This document shows, piece by piece, positions 27,075 through 35,890 of a stretch of 64,000 nucleotides of DNA. The DNA lies in NCBI GenBank assembly GCA_902764875.1, contig CACWXP010000003.1:1-64000 (forward strand). Direction: 5' to 3'. How positions within the stretch are numbered: position 1 is the first letter of the stretch; every line of letters starts with the position of its first letter. A model generated the notes under the pieces. The model saw only the letters and a list, made by a program, of their open reading frames with translations, was not told the DNA's origin and ran no database searches. This DNA comes from an uncultured Eubacteriales bacterium (GTDB lineage Bacteria; Bacillota; Clostridia; Christensenellales; Aristaeellaceae). Both the position numbers and the translations under genes were made by a program.

Positions 27075-27244
27075 ACGATAACCCCTCGTTGCATAAATAT
27101 TAATTTTCTATAGGATACAACATAACCAGAGCAAATAACAATACCCAAAAGAGAAATATGGGGCTCTATTTTGCGTCGGTTGTCATTTATTCTTGCTACC
27201 AATTGTATATAATAAACTGCGAAAGGAGGTTGCAGCAGGGTAAA

Positions 27245-28105
27245 ATGGCAAGAAGAATTCTTGCTTTAACAACGTTTCTGTTTGTTTTGCTCTTTCTGTT
27301 CCCTGCTGTTGCAGCTGCAACACTGCAGGTACATTTTCTTGATGTTGGTCAGGGTGACTGCGCAATCGTACTGTGTGACGGTGAGGCTATGGTCATTGAT
27401 GGTGGTCCGGCTGCTACTTCACAGTTTGTTTACAGCTATATCCGAAATACGCTGGAACTGGATCATATCGACCTGATGGTTTCAACCCATCCACATCTGG
27501 ATCATGTATACGGATTATCAGCAGTTCTGAATGCTGTCCCTGTTGATCTCATCCTGACGCCAACGTTAAAATGGGATTCCAAAGCTTTCAATTCAATGCT
27601 GAAATATGCGGAAATGCAAGGTTCTTCCCTCGCTATTCCTGATGAAGGAGATACCCTGTCTTTGGGTAGCGCCACTGTCACCATTCTCCATTGCTGGCCA
27701 GAAGCCATCGACCTCGGCCGTACGAATGATGCTTTCATCGTCCTCCGGATTGATTATGGAAACACATCTTTCCTTTTCACCGGCGATGCAGAAGACTGGT
27801 CGGAATATATGATGATCGATGCCGACATAAACCTGAATGTTGATGTCCTGAAGGTTGGCCATCACGGAAGCTACACCGCCAGTACGATGGAATTCCTGGA
27901 GGCCACCTCTCCAGAATACGCAGTGATCTCCGCCGGAAAAGGCAACAGCTACGGTCATCCTCATCAGGAAGTATTGGAGAATCTGAACAGCGTCAATAGC
28001 ATTGTACTTCGTACAGATCAGCTTGGAACCATTGTGATGGAAAGCGACGGCAGCAGCATCGAAAGATGTCCTCAGGATTTACTTTCCAGTACGACGATTT
28101 TTTGA
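27245..28105 (+). CDS. Exported ComEC-like metallo-beta-lactamase fold hydrolase
   Basis: A hydrophobic signal segment (residues 5-25) is followed by VHFLDVGQGDCAIV, the mark of the ComEC/Rec2 C-terminal family. Metal ligands include STHPHLDHVYG (82-87), FTGDAED and KVGHHGS. The full membrane channel part of ComEC is missing, so this is a free-standing secreted hydrolase of 286 residues. A -10 box TATAAT at 27,208-27,213 and AAAGGAGG place the start at 27,245. Related proteins act on nucleic acids or phosphodiesters. The flotillin gene follows after 15 bases. Confidence 0.82.
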   Translation: MARRILALTTFLFVLLFLFPAVAAATLQVHFLDVGQGDCAIVLCDGEAMVIDGGPAATSQFVYSYIRNTLELDHIDLMVSTHPHLDHVYGLSAVLNAVPVDLILTPTLKWDSKAFNSMLKYAEMQGSSLAIPDEGDTLSLGSATVTILHCWPEAIDLGRTNDAFIVLRIDYGNTSFLFTGDAEDWSEYMMIDADINLNVDVLKVGHHGSYTASTMEFLEATSPEYAVISAGKGNSYGHPHQEVLENLNSVNSIVLRTDQLGTIVMESDGSSIERCPQDLLSSTTIF

Positions 28106-28120
28106 AAGGAGTTATAACGA

Positions 28121-29536
28121 ATGTTTACTGATTTCTGGAGCTGGCTGCAATGCAATTGGTATCTAATTGTCATTGGAATCATCGCACTGATCGTTTTGAT
28201 CAGGTTCCTCCCCCGCTACAAGATTGCTCCCCCGGACACAGCCCTGATCATCTCCGGGCTGATCCGCAGGAACTACAAGGTCCGCAACGCCGACGGAACC
28301 GTCTCCGCCAAGAAGTTCGGTTACCGTATTATCCGCGGCGGCGCCACCTTCTATATTCCCGCTATCGAACGGATTGACCAGCTGGACATGTGCCTCACGC
28401 AGGTGGACATCAAAACGGCGCAGCCAGTGCCGACCAAGGAATACATCTCCGTCCTGGTGGACGCGGTCGCCAATATCAAGATCGGCTCGGACGATCTATC
28501 CATCGCTACAGCCGCCGAACAGCTGCTGCATTACGACTCTGATCAGATCAAGGCGCTGGCCAAGGACGTTCTGGAAGGTAATATGCGTGAAATCATCGGC
28601 CAGATGACGATCGCTGAACTGGTTCAAAACCGCGATAAGTTCGCCCAGGAATCCATTAAGGCCGCCATGAGCGACATGAGTAACATGGGCCTGGAGATCA
28701 TCAACCTGACGATCCAGAACTTCTCGGACAAGGACGGCAACGTGATCGATACCATGGCCGCACGGAATGTGGCCGAAAAGGAACAGGACAAGCGCATCGC
28801 GGAAGCAGAGGCCGAAAAAGAATCTAAATTTGCTGAAATGCAGGCTGAAGCTGAAATCGCCCGGCAAAACCGCGACGTCGAAGTCCAGAAGGCTGCTTAC
28901 AAGCAGGAAACAGAAGAAGCGCGTGCCAAAGCCGAAATGGCCTACAAGATCGAACAGGAGCGTATCCAGAAAACCTACGAAACAGAGCACGCCGCTGCCG
29001 AACTAACCCGCCTGGAAAAGGAAACGGAACTGAAGCGCCAGGCCGTTGAAATCGAACGTGAGAAGCTGAACGTAGAAATCCGTGAAAAAGCCGCTGCCGA
29101 AAAGGACCGCGCTATTGCGGAAGCCGAAGCGGAGAAATACCGCAAGCAGGCCGAAGCCGACGCCGCTCTGTACGCAGCCCAGAAGGAAGCGGAAGCAATC
29201 CGGATGAAGGGTGAGGCGGAAGCCGATGCTATGCGCATGAAGGCGGAAGCCATGCAGCTTTACGGACAGGCTGCCATGATGGAAATGGTCACCGACAAGC
29301 TGCCTGAGATCGCCCGCGCTGTGTCTGAGCCTCTCAGTAAAACCGAGAAGATCATCCTCTTCGGTGAAGGCGGCGCAACTACCATGGCTAGGGATACAGC
29401 TGGAACCATGCTACAGACCTTTGAGGCGGTTAAAGAGGCTGTCGGTCTGGATATTCCTAAGGCCATTCGGGATGTAACGACCGGCGGACTGGTCGGCAAA
29501 ACCGCCGGCGACAATCCAGAGCCTCTTCCCGAATAA
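28121..29536 (+). CDS. floT: Flotillin-like SPFH/Band 7 membrane scaffold protein
   Basis: One membrane hairpin (residues 13-31) is followed by an SPFH domain (about 30-200). A long Ala/Glu/Lys coiled coil (210-390) comes next, with repeated AEAEAEKYRKQAEADA patterns, and then a Gly-rich tail. The 471 residues are standard for bacterial flotillins, which organise membrane microdomains. AAAGGAG precedes the ATG. It is probably co-transcribed with the secreted hydrolase upstream. Confidence 0.92.
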   Translation: MFTDFWSWLQCNWYLIVIGIIALIVLIRFLPRYKIAPPDTALIISGLIRRNYKVRNADGTVSAKKFGYRIIRGGATFYIPAIERIDQLDMCLTQVDIKTAQPVPTKEYISVLVDAVANIKIGSDDLSIATAAEQLLHYDSDQIKALAKDVLEGNMREIIGQMTIAELVQNRDKFAQESIKAAMSDMSNMGLEIINLTIQNFSDKDGNVIDTMAARNVAEKEQDKRIAEAEAEKESKFAEMQAEAEIARQNRDVEVQKAAYKQETEEARAKAEMAYKIEQERIQKTYETEHAAAELTRLEKETELKRQAVEIEREKLNVEIREKAAAEKDRAIAEAEAEKYRKQAEADAALYAAQKEAEAIRMKGEAEADAMRMKAEAMQLYGQAAMMEMVTDKLPEIARAVSEPLSKTEKIILFGEGGATTMARDTAGTMLQTFEAVKEAVGLDIPKAIRDVTTGGLVGKTAGDNPEPLPE

Positions 29537-29552
29537 TCTTAATTGACATGGA

Positions 29553-29581
29553 CGGCCGGCTATCATCATGGTAGCCGGCCG
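29553..29581. terminator. Hairpin between flotillin and the HxS operon end
   Basis: GGCCGGCTA and TAGCCGGCC form a nine-base perfect stem with a nine-base loop, followed by GTTATTATT. It separates two convergent transcription units and marks the edge of the AT-richer island. Confidence 0.6.
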
Positions 29582-29600
29582 GTTATTATTAAGGAAAATT

Positions 29601-30497
29601 TCAACGATAGCACTTTCCACATGGTTCATAGCCATTTTCTATAGCTTCAAGAAGCTCCATTTCAATTGGAGACTGCATTTTTGAGCAGTTTGGATTGCTA
29701 TGATACTTTTTCCCGGTTTTTGTTGTCCATACTGTCTTTCCTTCTTCAGTATTCTTCGCAGATGTTATTGGGGGATACTGGTTTCCTCGCATATATCCAA
29801 TTCTGGTAATTGTCTTTTTATCCCAGCTTTCATATAGTTTTATCACTTCTTCTGCTTTGACCGCCATATTGATATTCTGCGCAGACGCGTAACTCGCCGT
29901 TGTTACTCCAATGATTTCACCTTCATCGTTAAACAACGCGCCCCCGCTGCTGCCAGAAGAAATTGGTGCTGTAAATTGGATCCAATCTTTTCCATCTCTT
30001 GCATAAAAGGCACTGATATTCCCTATTGAAATTGTATTCATCAATCCTGCGGGGCTACCAATTGCTACTACAGTCTGTGATCTTTTCAAATTCCCATCTG
30101 TATCCAGCGGTAACGGATTTGTATTCGTTTCCTGATCAAAATACAGAATCGCAAGATCCTTCTTTCTATCTATACAACACATTTGTGAAACGAGATATTT
30201 TACCTTGTCATCGCTTATTGCAATAACATAAGCTCCACCTTCAATTACATGGTAATTAGTTATCAATATCCTTGAATCAAAAGCAACAAACCCACTGCCA
30301 ACTGCTATCTGTTTGTTATCATACGAATAAACCTCTAGCATAAAAACAGAATCCGCCGCTTTTTCAATCGCATCTACGTCCCCAGAAAAGCCATTCTCTG
30401 CAAAGGAACATGAAATACTGATACAGAAACAGATTGTGAATAACAGAATTACCGCCGCGTGCAGAAGAGACTTATCTCTTGACTTCAATATGATCAT
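29601..30497 (-). CDS. Exported trypsin-like serine protease (S1C) with Cys/His tail, HxS operon
   Basis: A hydrophobic export segment (residues 12-32) leads an HtrA-like protease. The triad is visible as TNYHVIE, KKDLAIL and SSGSSGGALF. There is no PDZ domain. Instead the last 50 residues read GKKYHSNPNCSKMQ and YEPCGKCYR, a His-Cys-Cys-Cys arrangement that resembles the metal site of Ada/Ku-like small modules. It begins three bases after the HxsA stop. It may cut or trim HxsA or a related exported product; this is inference from position. Confidence 0.82.
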   Translation of the reverse strand: MIILKSRDKSLLHAAVILLFTICFCISISCSFAENGFSGDVDAIEKAADSVFMLEVYSYDNKQIAVGSGFVAFDSRILITNYHVIEGGAYVIAISDDKVKYLVSQMCCIDRKKDLAILYFDQETNTNPLPLDTDGNLKRSQTVVAIGSPAGLMNTISIGNISAFYARDGKDWIQFTAPISSGSSGGALFNDEGEIIGVTTASYASAQNINMAVKAEEVIKLYESWDKKTITRIGYMRGNQYPPITSAKNTEEGKTVWTTKTGKKYHSNPNCSKMQSPIEMELLEAIENGYEPCGKCYR

Positions 30498-30500
30498 CCT

Positions 30501-31298
30501 TTATTTCACAAGTTTGCCATTATTCTTCGGTTGCGTACCCAAATTCACTTTATTCAGCGTTGATGCATCTGGAACATTTCCTGGTTCGACGCCCCCAACA
30601 GTATTAGGAAATTGATTGTTTTCTGGGGCAAGAATAGCAAAGTTTTCAAGATTTGGCAGAACCACACCTGTAGACACCGGTAATGTACCAAGATTGTTCG
30701 GGGTTGAACCAACAATCATAGGGGCGACACTGCCTCCTGTCGCGATCGATGCTGCGCCAAGATCAACAGAAGCTCCTACCGGCACCGTTATCGCAGAACC
30801 TATATCCGCCCCACTGCCACGTAATAAAACAACATTCGGATCAGGGGTCGCAACAGGCGTGAGCGTAAATCCATTTACTGATTCCAATCCCGCTTCAATT
30901 GCGTTCATTTCCGGTGCCATAGGAAGACTCACATTATCCGGAACAGGTATTGGAGTGGCATTACTATGATTACTGTGGCTTCCATGATTTGAATGGCTCG
31001 CATGACTCGCATGATTGCTATGATTACTATGGCTTGCGTGACTTTCATGGCTACTATGACTGCTATGGCTACCATGGCCACCGCTACCACTACTATGACT
31101 CCTATGGCTGCTATGCGAACGATGAGAAGAGTGGGACCGATGGCTTGCGAAAGCATCTCCCATAAAGAATACACTTAGCAACAACAGCATTGTGCCCACA
31201 GTTATAATCTTACTGCGGGGTATCGTACCCTCTTCCTCACACAGGAAGTCACTTATCCTTTTAGGCAATCTTGGGAATAATTCCTCGTTCATCACCAA
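30501..31298 (-). CDS. hxsA: His-Xaa-Ser repeat protein HxsA, probable substrate of the radical SAM pair
   Basis: A charged leader of about 30 residues ending FLCEEEGTIPRS precedes one membrane segment (near 31-50) that ends DAFA. Then come about 60 residues almost entirely of Ser and His in triplets, first SHR/SHS and later GSH/ASH/SNH, as expected for HxsA. The remaining 140 residues are low-complexity and rich in Gly, Pro, Val and Asn. The triplet repeats are the presumed target of HxsB and HxsC. The gene lies between the MORN gene and the protease gene with gaps of 9 and 3 bases. Confidence 0.85.
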   Translation of the reverse strand: MVMNEELFPRLPKRISDFLCEEEGTIPRSKIITVGTMLLLLSVFFMGDAFASHRSHSSHRSHSSHRSHSSGSGGHGSHSSHSSHESHASHSNHSNHASHASHSNHGSHSNHSNATPIPVPDNVSLPMAPEMNAIEAGLESVNGFTLTPVATPDPNVVLLRGSGADIGSAITVPVGASVDLGAASIATGGSVAPMIVGSTPNNLGTLPVSTGVVLPNLENFAILAPENNQFPNTVGGVEPGNVPDASTLNKVNLGTQPKNNGKLVK

Positions 31299-31307
31299 TG
31301 TCTCCTG

Positions 31308-32411
31308 TTACTTTTTATACGTAATACTTGTACACTGTCCGTCTTTCCAAACTGTATTATACTGCAATCTCTTTTCCGAGACATAAACAAGAGTACCTTC
31401 CGGTTTACCGTCATTGAATTTACCACTTAAGTATTGTGTTTTTTCGTCTGCTCCAAAGTAATACTTCCCACTGCCAGACATTTTATCATCTGCCCACTCT
31501 CCATTATAATGAGCCCCATTTGTCCATGTATACGTACCTTTTCCAGATTTTTTCCCATTTTTCATTGTCCCAACATAAGAATCACCTGATGAATAAGCTA
31601 TGTTCACGTTACCGGTAAATTCGCCTTTTTCATTTAGTTTCCCTGTAACTATTGTACCATCCTTATAGGAAACGGCAACGGTAGGCTGTATTTTCCCATA
31701 TTGAACATCCCTAACGACCATTCCTCCATCAACCGAGTAGGTCGCCGTCCCTTTATTCAAGACATTATTTGAAAACACACCTTCATACAAAGTACCATCA
31801 GCCAGAGTCAGAATCCCTTCTCCGTTGATTTGGTCTTTTACCCAATTGCCATAGTACTGATCACCGTTTTCCCATGTAAATTTTCCTATTCCCGAACGCA
31901 GATTCTTAGCAAAGTCGCCTTCATATACACCAAGATTGGCAAAAGCAAGGATACCAGAAGTACCTATATGATCGTCAATCCATTCCCCATCAAAATATAG
32001 AGGTTTTCCATCTGCCGTATCCCCTTCGTATGTCCAAGTGAAAACACCGTGACCCTGGCGTTTCCCATTCTGAAATTCTCCCTCATATATTCCAAGACCG
32101 GGCCATACCATCTTGCCGGATCCGGAAGGAACATCATCTACCCAGGTTCCCTCATAGCTTTCACCTGTATTCCAGGAGAAAGATCCTGTCCCATTTCGGA
32201 TTTCGCCATCTCTCACGTCGCCAATGTAATGAGACCCGTCACTATAATCCAGCATTCCGGTTTCAACAACAGTTATTTCCTCGGCAAAAGAAGGAGTAAT
32301 TATCGGCTTACCTGCAAAAAGGGCAATACTTCCTGCAAAACACATAATGCAAGCGACTATCGCACAAACTGTTCTGATATACTTCCTGCTCCTCAAGCCT
32401 GTTTCCCCCAT
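31308..32411 (-). CDS. Membrane-anchored MORN-repeat protein in the HxS operon
   Basis: A membrane anchor or signal (residues 12-34) is followed by about ten MORN repeats with the pattern YxGxWxxGxxxGxG. Examples are SYEGTWVDDVPSGSGKM, YEGEFQNGKRQGHG and YVGTMKNGKKSGKG. MORN repeats form flat surfaces for membrane or protein contacts. The start overlaps the hxsB stop by 19 bases. No MORN protein is part of the core HxS definition that I know, so it is an accessory. The mature domain should face outside, like HxsA. Confidence 0.85.
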   Translation of the reverse strand: MGETGLRSRKYIRTVCAIVACIMCFAGSIALFAGKPIITPSFAEEITVVETGMLDYSDGSHYIGDVRDGEIRNGTGSFSWNTGESYEGTWVDDVPSGSGKMVWPGLGIYEGEFQNGKRQGHGVFTWTYEGDTADGKPLYFDGEWIDDHIGTSGILAFANLGVYEGDFAKNLRSGIGKFTWENGDQYYGNWVKDQINGEGILTLADGTLYEGVFSNNVLNKGTATYSVDGGMVVRDVQYGKIQPTVAVSYKDGTIVTGKLNEKGEFTGNVNIAYSSGDSYVGTMKNGKKSGKGTYTWTNGAHYNGEWADDKMSGSGKYYFGADEKTQYLSGKFNDGKPEGTLVYVSEKRLQYNTVWKDGQCTSITYKK

Positions 32412-33778
32412 TCCTCAAATATCCTCATAATCTCATCATTCCCAACCTTTATATATTCGAACAAAACAGTCAAAATTCCTTTGTATATTTTACATCTTTC
32501 AGATGAAACATGTGTAATATTTCCATAAATCGCATAATTAATCACTGGGCATGTTCCGCAATACGGTTTAAAAACACAATCACAGCATCCCGGAAGCAAA
32601 TCGAGTAAAGAAGCAGAGCAAACCGCTTGGCAGCACGAGGAGTCAAGCCATTCGTAATACGAACTATCAAAAACATTCCCTATTTGAAAGGCTTCATCGC
32701 CCATTTCAGCCATCATTCTCCCTTCATCACAAGTATATACAGTACCATTTGCTGTTATTGCAATTTGGCCAATACCAGCCCCGCACGGGGATCTCAACTC
32801 CATATAGTTCACTGATCGTCCATACAATATTTTTGTAAGAAACAAGGCAGCGTGATATTCAACCAAGTTGTACCCCCTTTTATTGTATTCTAAAATTCTG
32901 TTGAGCGCCTTACGATAAAATGCAAGAAACTCCTGAGAGTCATACCCGATTTGATCCCAGCGCCTTGCTGCAGCTCCGAGGCGAGTTAACGGACGAAGGA
33001 AAATCTGATGAAAACCATGTTCCACATATTCATCAACAATCTGCTCTGCATATGATAAAGAATTCGACGTCGTTGTTTGTATTGCCCCAGGCATTATTCC
33101 ATGAGTTCGAAGGAAGGCAATCCCGTTGACTGTCTCTTGATAAGAGCCATATCCACTCGACTTTGGCCGATTCATATTATGCACAGCAGAAGGGCCATCC
33201 AATGAAGTTGATACCGAAACATTATGTACTGCAAAAAATGAAGCAATTTCCTCAGTCAACAAACCGAGATTTGATACCACAGTATAACGTACACTTTTAT
33301 TGTGTAATACTTCTTCTCCCCGTTCAACAACATACCGAATCACAGGAAAATTCAGGAGTGGTTCACCGCCCTGAAATTCAATCGTTATCTCAGCTGCAGG
33401 CATCTCCTTTATTCTCTGAAGTGCCATCTCTGCAACTTCTGTACTCATTATTTTTGATTCGCATTTTCCGTTAGCCTGACAATACACACATCTATTATTG
33501 CACGCATTCGTAACAGCAAGAATTATCAAACTTGTACCATTTAACAAATATCCATTTGCATCTTTCACCGCATCTTTATTACGGCGTATATAGCTTTCTA
33601 TTGAATCAGTGAAGCAGAACCCGTCTTCAATCAAATTCTCCAAAACGGTAGGATCTATATTCTCCTCATTCTTGATGAGCTTATGAAAATTGTCTTTTGA
33701 CAGGAATATAAAACAACCTGCATCATTCGTAAGAAGCACTTCATCCTGAAAAGGTGAAAAATAGAAAGGCGCGATCAA
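32393..33778 (-). CDS. hxsB: HxS system radical SAM maturase HxsB
   Basis: The 461-residue protein has the radical SAM cluster site CNNRCVYC near residue 92-99, followed by EFQGGEPLLNFP and TSLDGP, typical of SPASM-type peptide maturases. The C-terminus is Cys-rich (CGAGIGQIAI to YTCDEG, and CCDCVFKPYCGTCP) and should hold auxiliary Fe-S clusters. The start is TTG directly after the hxsC stop (TAATTG) with GGGAG nine bases before. The N-terminal 80 residues form the HxsB-specific peptide-recognition region. It probably modifies the Ser/His repeats; the chemistry is unknown. Confidence 0.87.
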   Translation of the reverse strand: MIAPFYFSPFQDEVLLTNDAGCFIFLSKDNFHKLIKNEENIDPTVLENLIEDGFCFTDSIESYIRRNKDAVKDANGYLLNGTSLIILAVTNACNNRCVYCQANGKCESKIMSTEVAEMALQRIKEMPAAEITIEFQGGEPLLNFPVIRYVVERGEEVLHNKSVRYTVVSNLGLLTEEIASFFAVHNVSVSTSLDGPSAVHNMNRPKSSGYGSYQETVNGIAFLRTHGIMPGAIQTTTSNSLSYAEQIVDEYVEHGFHQIFLRPLTRLGAAARRWDQIGYDSQEFLAFYRKALNRILEYNKRGYNLVEYHAALFLTKILYGRSVNYMELRSPCGAGIGQIAITANGTVYTCDEGRMMAEMGDEAFQIGNVFDSSYYEWLDSSCCQAVCSASLLDLLPGCCDCVFKPYCGTCPVINYAIYGNITHVSSERCKIYKGILTVLFEYIKVGNDEIMRIFEEWGKQA

Positions 33779-34663
33779 TTAATCATTCTCCCTTCTGATT
33801 GGTTTTACATGACAAAGGTTTAAACCAAAAGTAGAATAAAACAAACCGCCACATGCATTATATTCTCTGCAGTCCCGGCACTGTTCATAAAACCTTACTT
33901 TTGATAGTGTGATGCTTAATTTAGCTAAAGGCCATAGCTTCTCAGGTAGCATGCAAAGAGGAAAATTGTACAATCCCACATCTATACCATGCATCAAGGC
34001 ATAATATATTCCCTTTTCTGCCGATTGTGCAAGAATATCATAATCAATCCACAGCGAATTTCGATTACTTGCAGCACAGCCCATCATTTCCATTGCCACC
34101 AAATTTACCACTTCAAATCTGACGTCCATTCCAGACAGCATGTGAAAAATCCTGCTTATATCCGAAGCATTCTTCTGGTGTCCCACAATACGAATTTCAA
34201 TTCTGGCACCGTATCCTGATAACTTTCGAATAGCTTTCATTGATTGACGAAAACTGCCAGGGGTCTGTGTTATTCTGTCATGCAATTCCTCATAAGAAGC
34301 ATGTATCGGTATTGCAAACAAATACCTTTCAGTTAGTAAAGGAGCCACCTGATCAAATATTCTTTGAATCGACAAAGCTCTACCATTTGTCAAAATAAGA
34401 ATTTCAGCATCTGGAAATCGCTCATTGATCTTTTCCAGGGCAGGTAAAAGATTTCTATATTCAAGAAATGGTTCACCGCCAGTAATTGTAATATGCATTA
34501 TGTCCAAAGGGATTTGATCTACAAAATCCAACCATTCGCTTTGCGGAATCGATAATCCACGCTTTCGCGAAGCAAGACTCATTGGACACATAATGCAATT
34601 TGAGTTACATTTTTCCGTTACAAACAAAGTCGCTCCGTCCGATTCAATCATTAATCCAGGCAT
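33779..34663 (-). CDS. hxsC: HxS system radical SAM maturase HxsC
   Basis: The cluster motif CNSNCIMC lies near residue 18-25, with ITGGEPFLEY and LTNGR as further radical SAM marks. The C-terminal CRDCREYNACGG suggests one auxiliary cluster. The start at 34,663 was chosen because GGGGAG precedes it and it lies six bases after the peptidase stop; earlier starts would overlap the peptidase gene by 44 bases. The product is 294 residues. Together with HxsB it forms the paired maturases that define the HxS system. Confidence 0.85.
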   Translation of the reverse strand: MPGLMIESDGATLFVTEKCNSNCIMCPMSLASRKRGLSIPQSEWLDFVDQIPLDIMHITITGGEPFLEYRNLLPALEKINERFPDAEILILTNGRALSIQRIFDQVAPLLTERYLFAIPIHASYEELHDRITQTPGSFRQSMKAIRKLSGYGARIEIRIVGHQKNASDISRIFHMLSGMDVRFEVVNLVAMEMMGCAASNRNSLWIDYDILAQSAEKGIYYALMHGIDVGLYNFPLCMLPEKLWPLAKLSITLSKVRFYEQCRDCREYNACGGLFYSTFGLNLCHVKPIRREND

Positions 34664-34667
34664 TCCA

Positions 34668-35681
34668 TTATCTCCCCAGCACTCGGAAACCAATCCATCC
34701 AACAAAACCAATAAAAATCATAATCGCAAACGGCACTTTTCTAACAATCCAGATATTTGGTTTTCCAAATGCGCTTTTCCCCCATCTCCGCACGGCATTA
34801 GCCTCTTCCTCCGATATTCTGGCGGTTAGTTCTTCAGAAAGATCATTTGGAAGGCCTTTCACCCTTGATGCCCGGAAAAGCATTACCGTTTCCATTGAAA
34901 GAATCATGCCTCGCTTTACCATGCCTGTCGGTATTAACTGGTAATTATACATAGCACAGAAACGCTGGAAAAAGACTACAAACAACATTAACAGATAATC
35001 CTGCCATTCAGGAAATGTTATTGACCACTTCCCAATGATGAGCATGATGATAACAACAGCCGCATGCAACGCAACAGCATACCATCGTTTCATAGCATCA
35101 ACCGAACCGCACACATACGCATACACAAACGTCAAAGCGGCAACTAACATAGCCTGCTGATTGACAAAGTTCGGAAACAAACAAGTCCATACACAATAAA
35201 AAGCTGTTGTTTCAATTATCACTGATACAGAACCGGTAATTATTTCTTTAATCGATATTTTTTGATGTATACGCGCCTCTTTCCTTATCAAACGAACCAT
35301 CGAATCAACAGCCATCCAAAAAAGAGCGGGAACAAAAATGAAAATATATGGTACTACACTATGAGTCAAAGTGCCACTATCAAAAATGCGTGGTGGAGTT
35401 AGGAAATATAACAACATAAATAATTTTGCATCACCAGCCGCCCACATCTTGACAAAAAACATGCCGAATGCAGCTATATCCGCTATTGCCATATTGATGA
35501 GCCATGATGGATAATACTCGGCAGCACCGCATAACAAGTATATACCATGAATTGCACACCCAAGCAAAAAGCCAAACAATATCACCTTATTTGGTACAAT
35601 ACCATCCCTGATATCTGTATACGAGCAAAACCCACCTATAAATACAAGGATGGTAACCATAAGTGCTTCAGCATATATCAT
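34668..35681 (-). CDS. A24 prepilin-type peptidase linked to the HxS system
   Basis: The catalytic Asp pair of aspartic prepilin peptidases is present: D23 in YTDIRDGIVPN and D84 in AAGDAKLFML. About eight membrane segments follow. At 337 residues it is longer than TadV/CpaA peptidases (about 170) and has a soluble stretch near 270-310. The methylase domain of PilD is absent. Its start overlaps the small HxsD-like gene by four bases. No pilin or secretion ATPase gene is in the operon, so the likely client is the HxsA leader or the protein encoded at 36,299. Confidence 0.82.
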   Translation of the reverse strand: MIYAEALMVTILVFIGGFCSYTDIRDGIVPNKVILFGFLLGCAIHGIYLLCGAAEYYPSWLINMAIADIAAFGMFFVKMWAAGDAKLFMLLYFLTPPRIFDSGTLTHSVVPYIFIFVPALFWMAVDSMVRLIRKEARIHQKISIKEIITGSVSVIIETTAFYCVWTCLFPNFVNQQAMLVAALTFVYAYVCGSVDAMKRWYAVALHAAVVIIMLIIGKWSITFPEWQDYLLMLFVVFFQRFCAMYNYQLIPTGMVKRGMILSMETVMLFRASRVKGLPNDLSEELTARISEEEANAVRRWGKSAFGKPNIWIVRKVPFAIMIFIGFVGWIGFRVLGR

Positions 35682-35890
35682 AATGGTCTCTCACTCGCCA
35701 CTGAAAGATTCAAAACATAATTTGAAAATTCAAGCGCCGTTGTGTCCAATGGATACTTTGAGCGATTAATGGTGCAAATGAAACGATCCGAGGACTCTTG
35801 CACCTCTATATCAGCAATTGAAGCATAATCAGCGATCGCCTTCCTTATTGCACTTCCGGAGTATAATGTCTTTTCATATACTATATTCAT
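35678..35890 (-). CDS. Short HxsD-like protein
   Basis: The 70-residue product starts MNIVYEKTLYSGSAIRKAI, which mirrors the beginning of HxsD proteins (a strand, then YS and a helix), but lacks their C-terminal half. It overlaps the genes on both sides by four bases, so the operon is translationally coupled. It may be a shortened paralog that forms a hetero-pair with the gene before it. Confidence 0.65.
   Translation of the reverse strand: MNIVYEKTLYSGSAIRKAIADYASIADIEVQESSDRFICTINRSKYPLDTTALEFSNYVLNLSVASERPL

Noticed and set aside
30950..31178. Repetitive plus-strand frames and a CRISPR-like look
   Set aside because: The repeats come from Ser and His codons in HxsA. Units are three codons with no spacer structure, so this is not a CRISPR array.
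34600..34663. HxsC start at 34,711
   Set aside because: This would overlap the peptidase gene by 44 bases and has no ribosome site, while 34,663 has GGGGAG at good distance.
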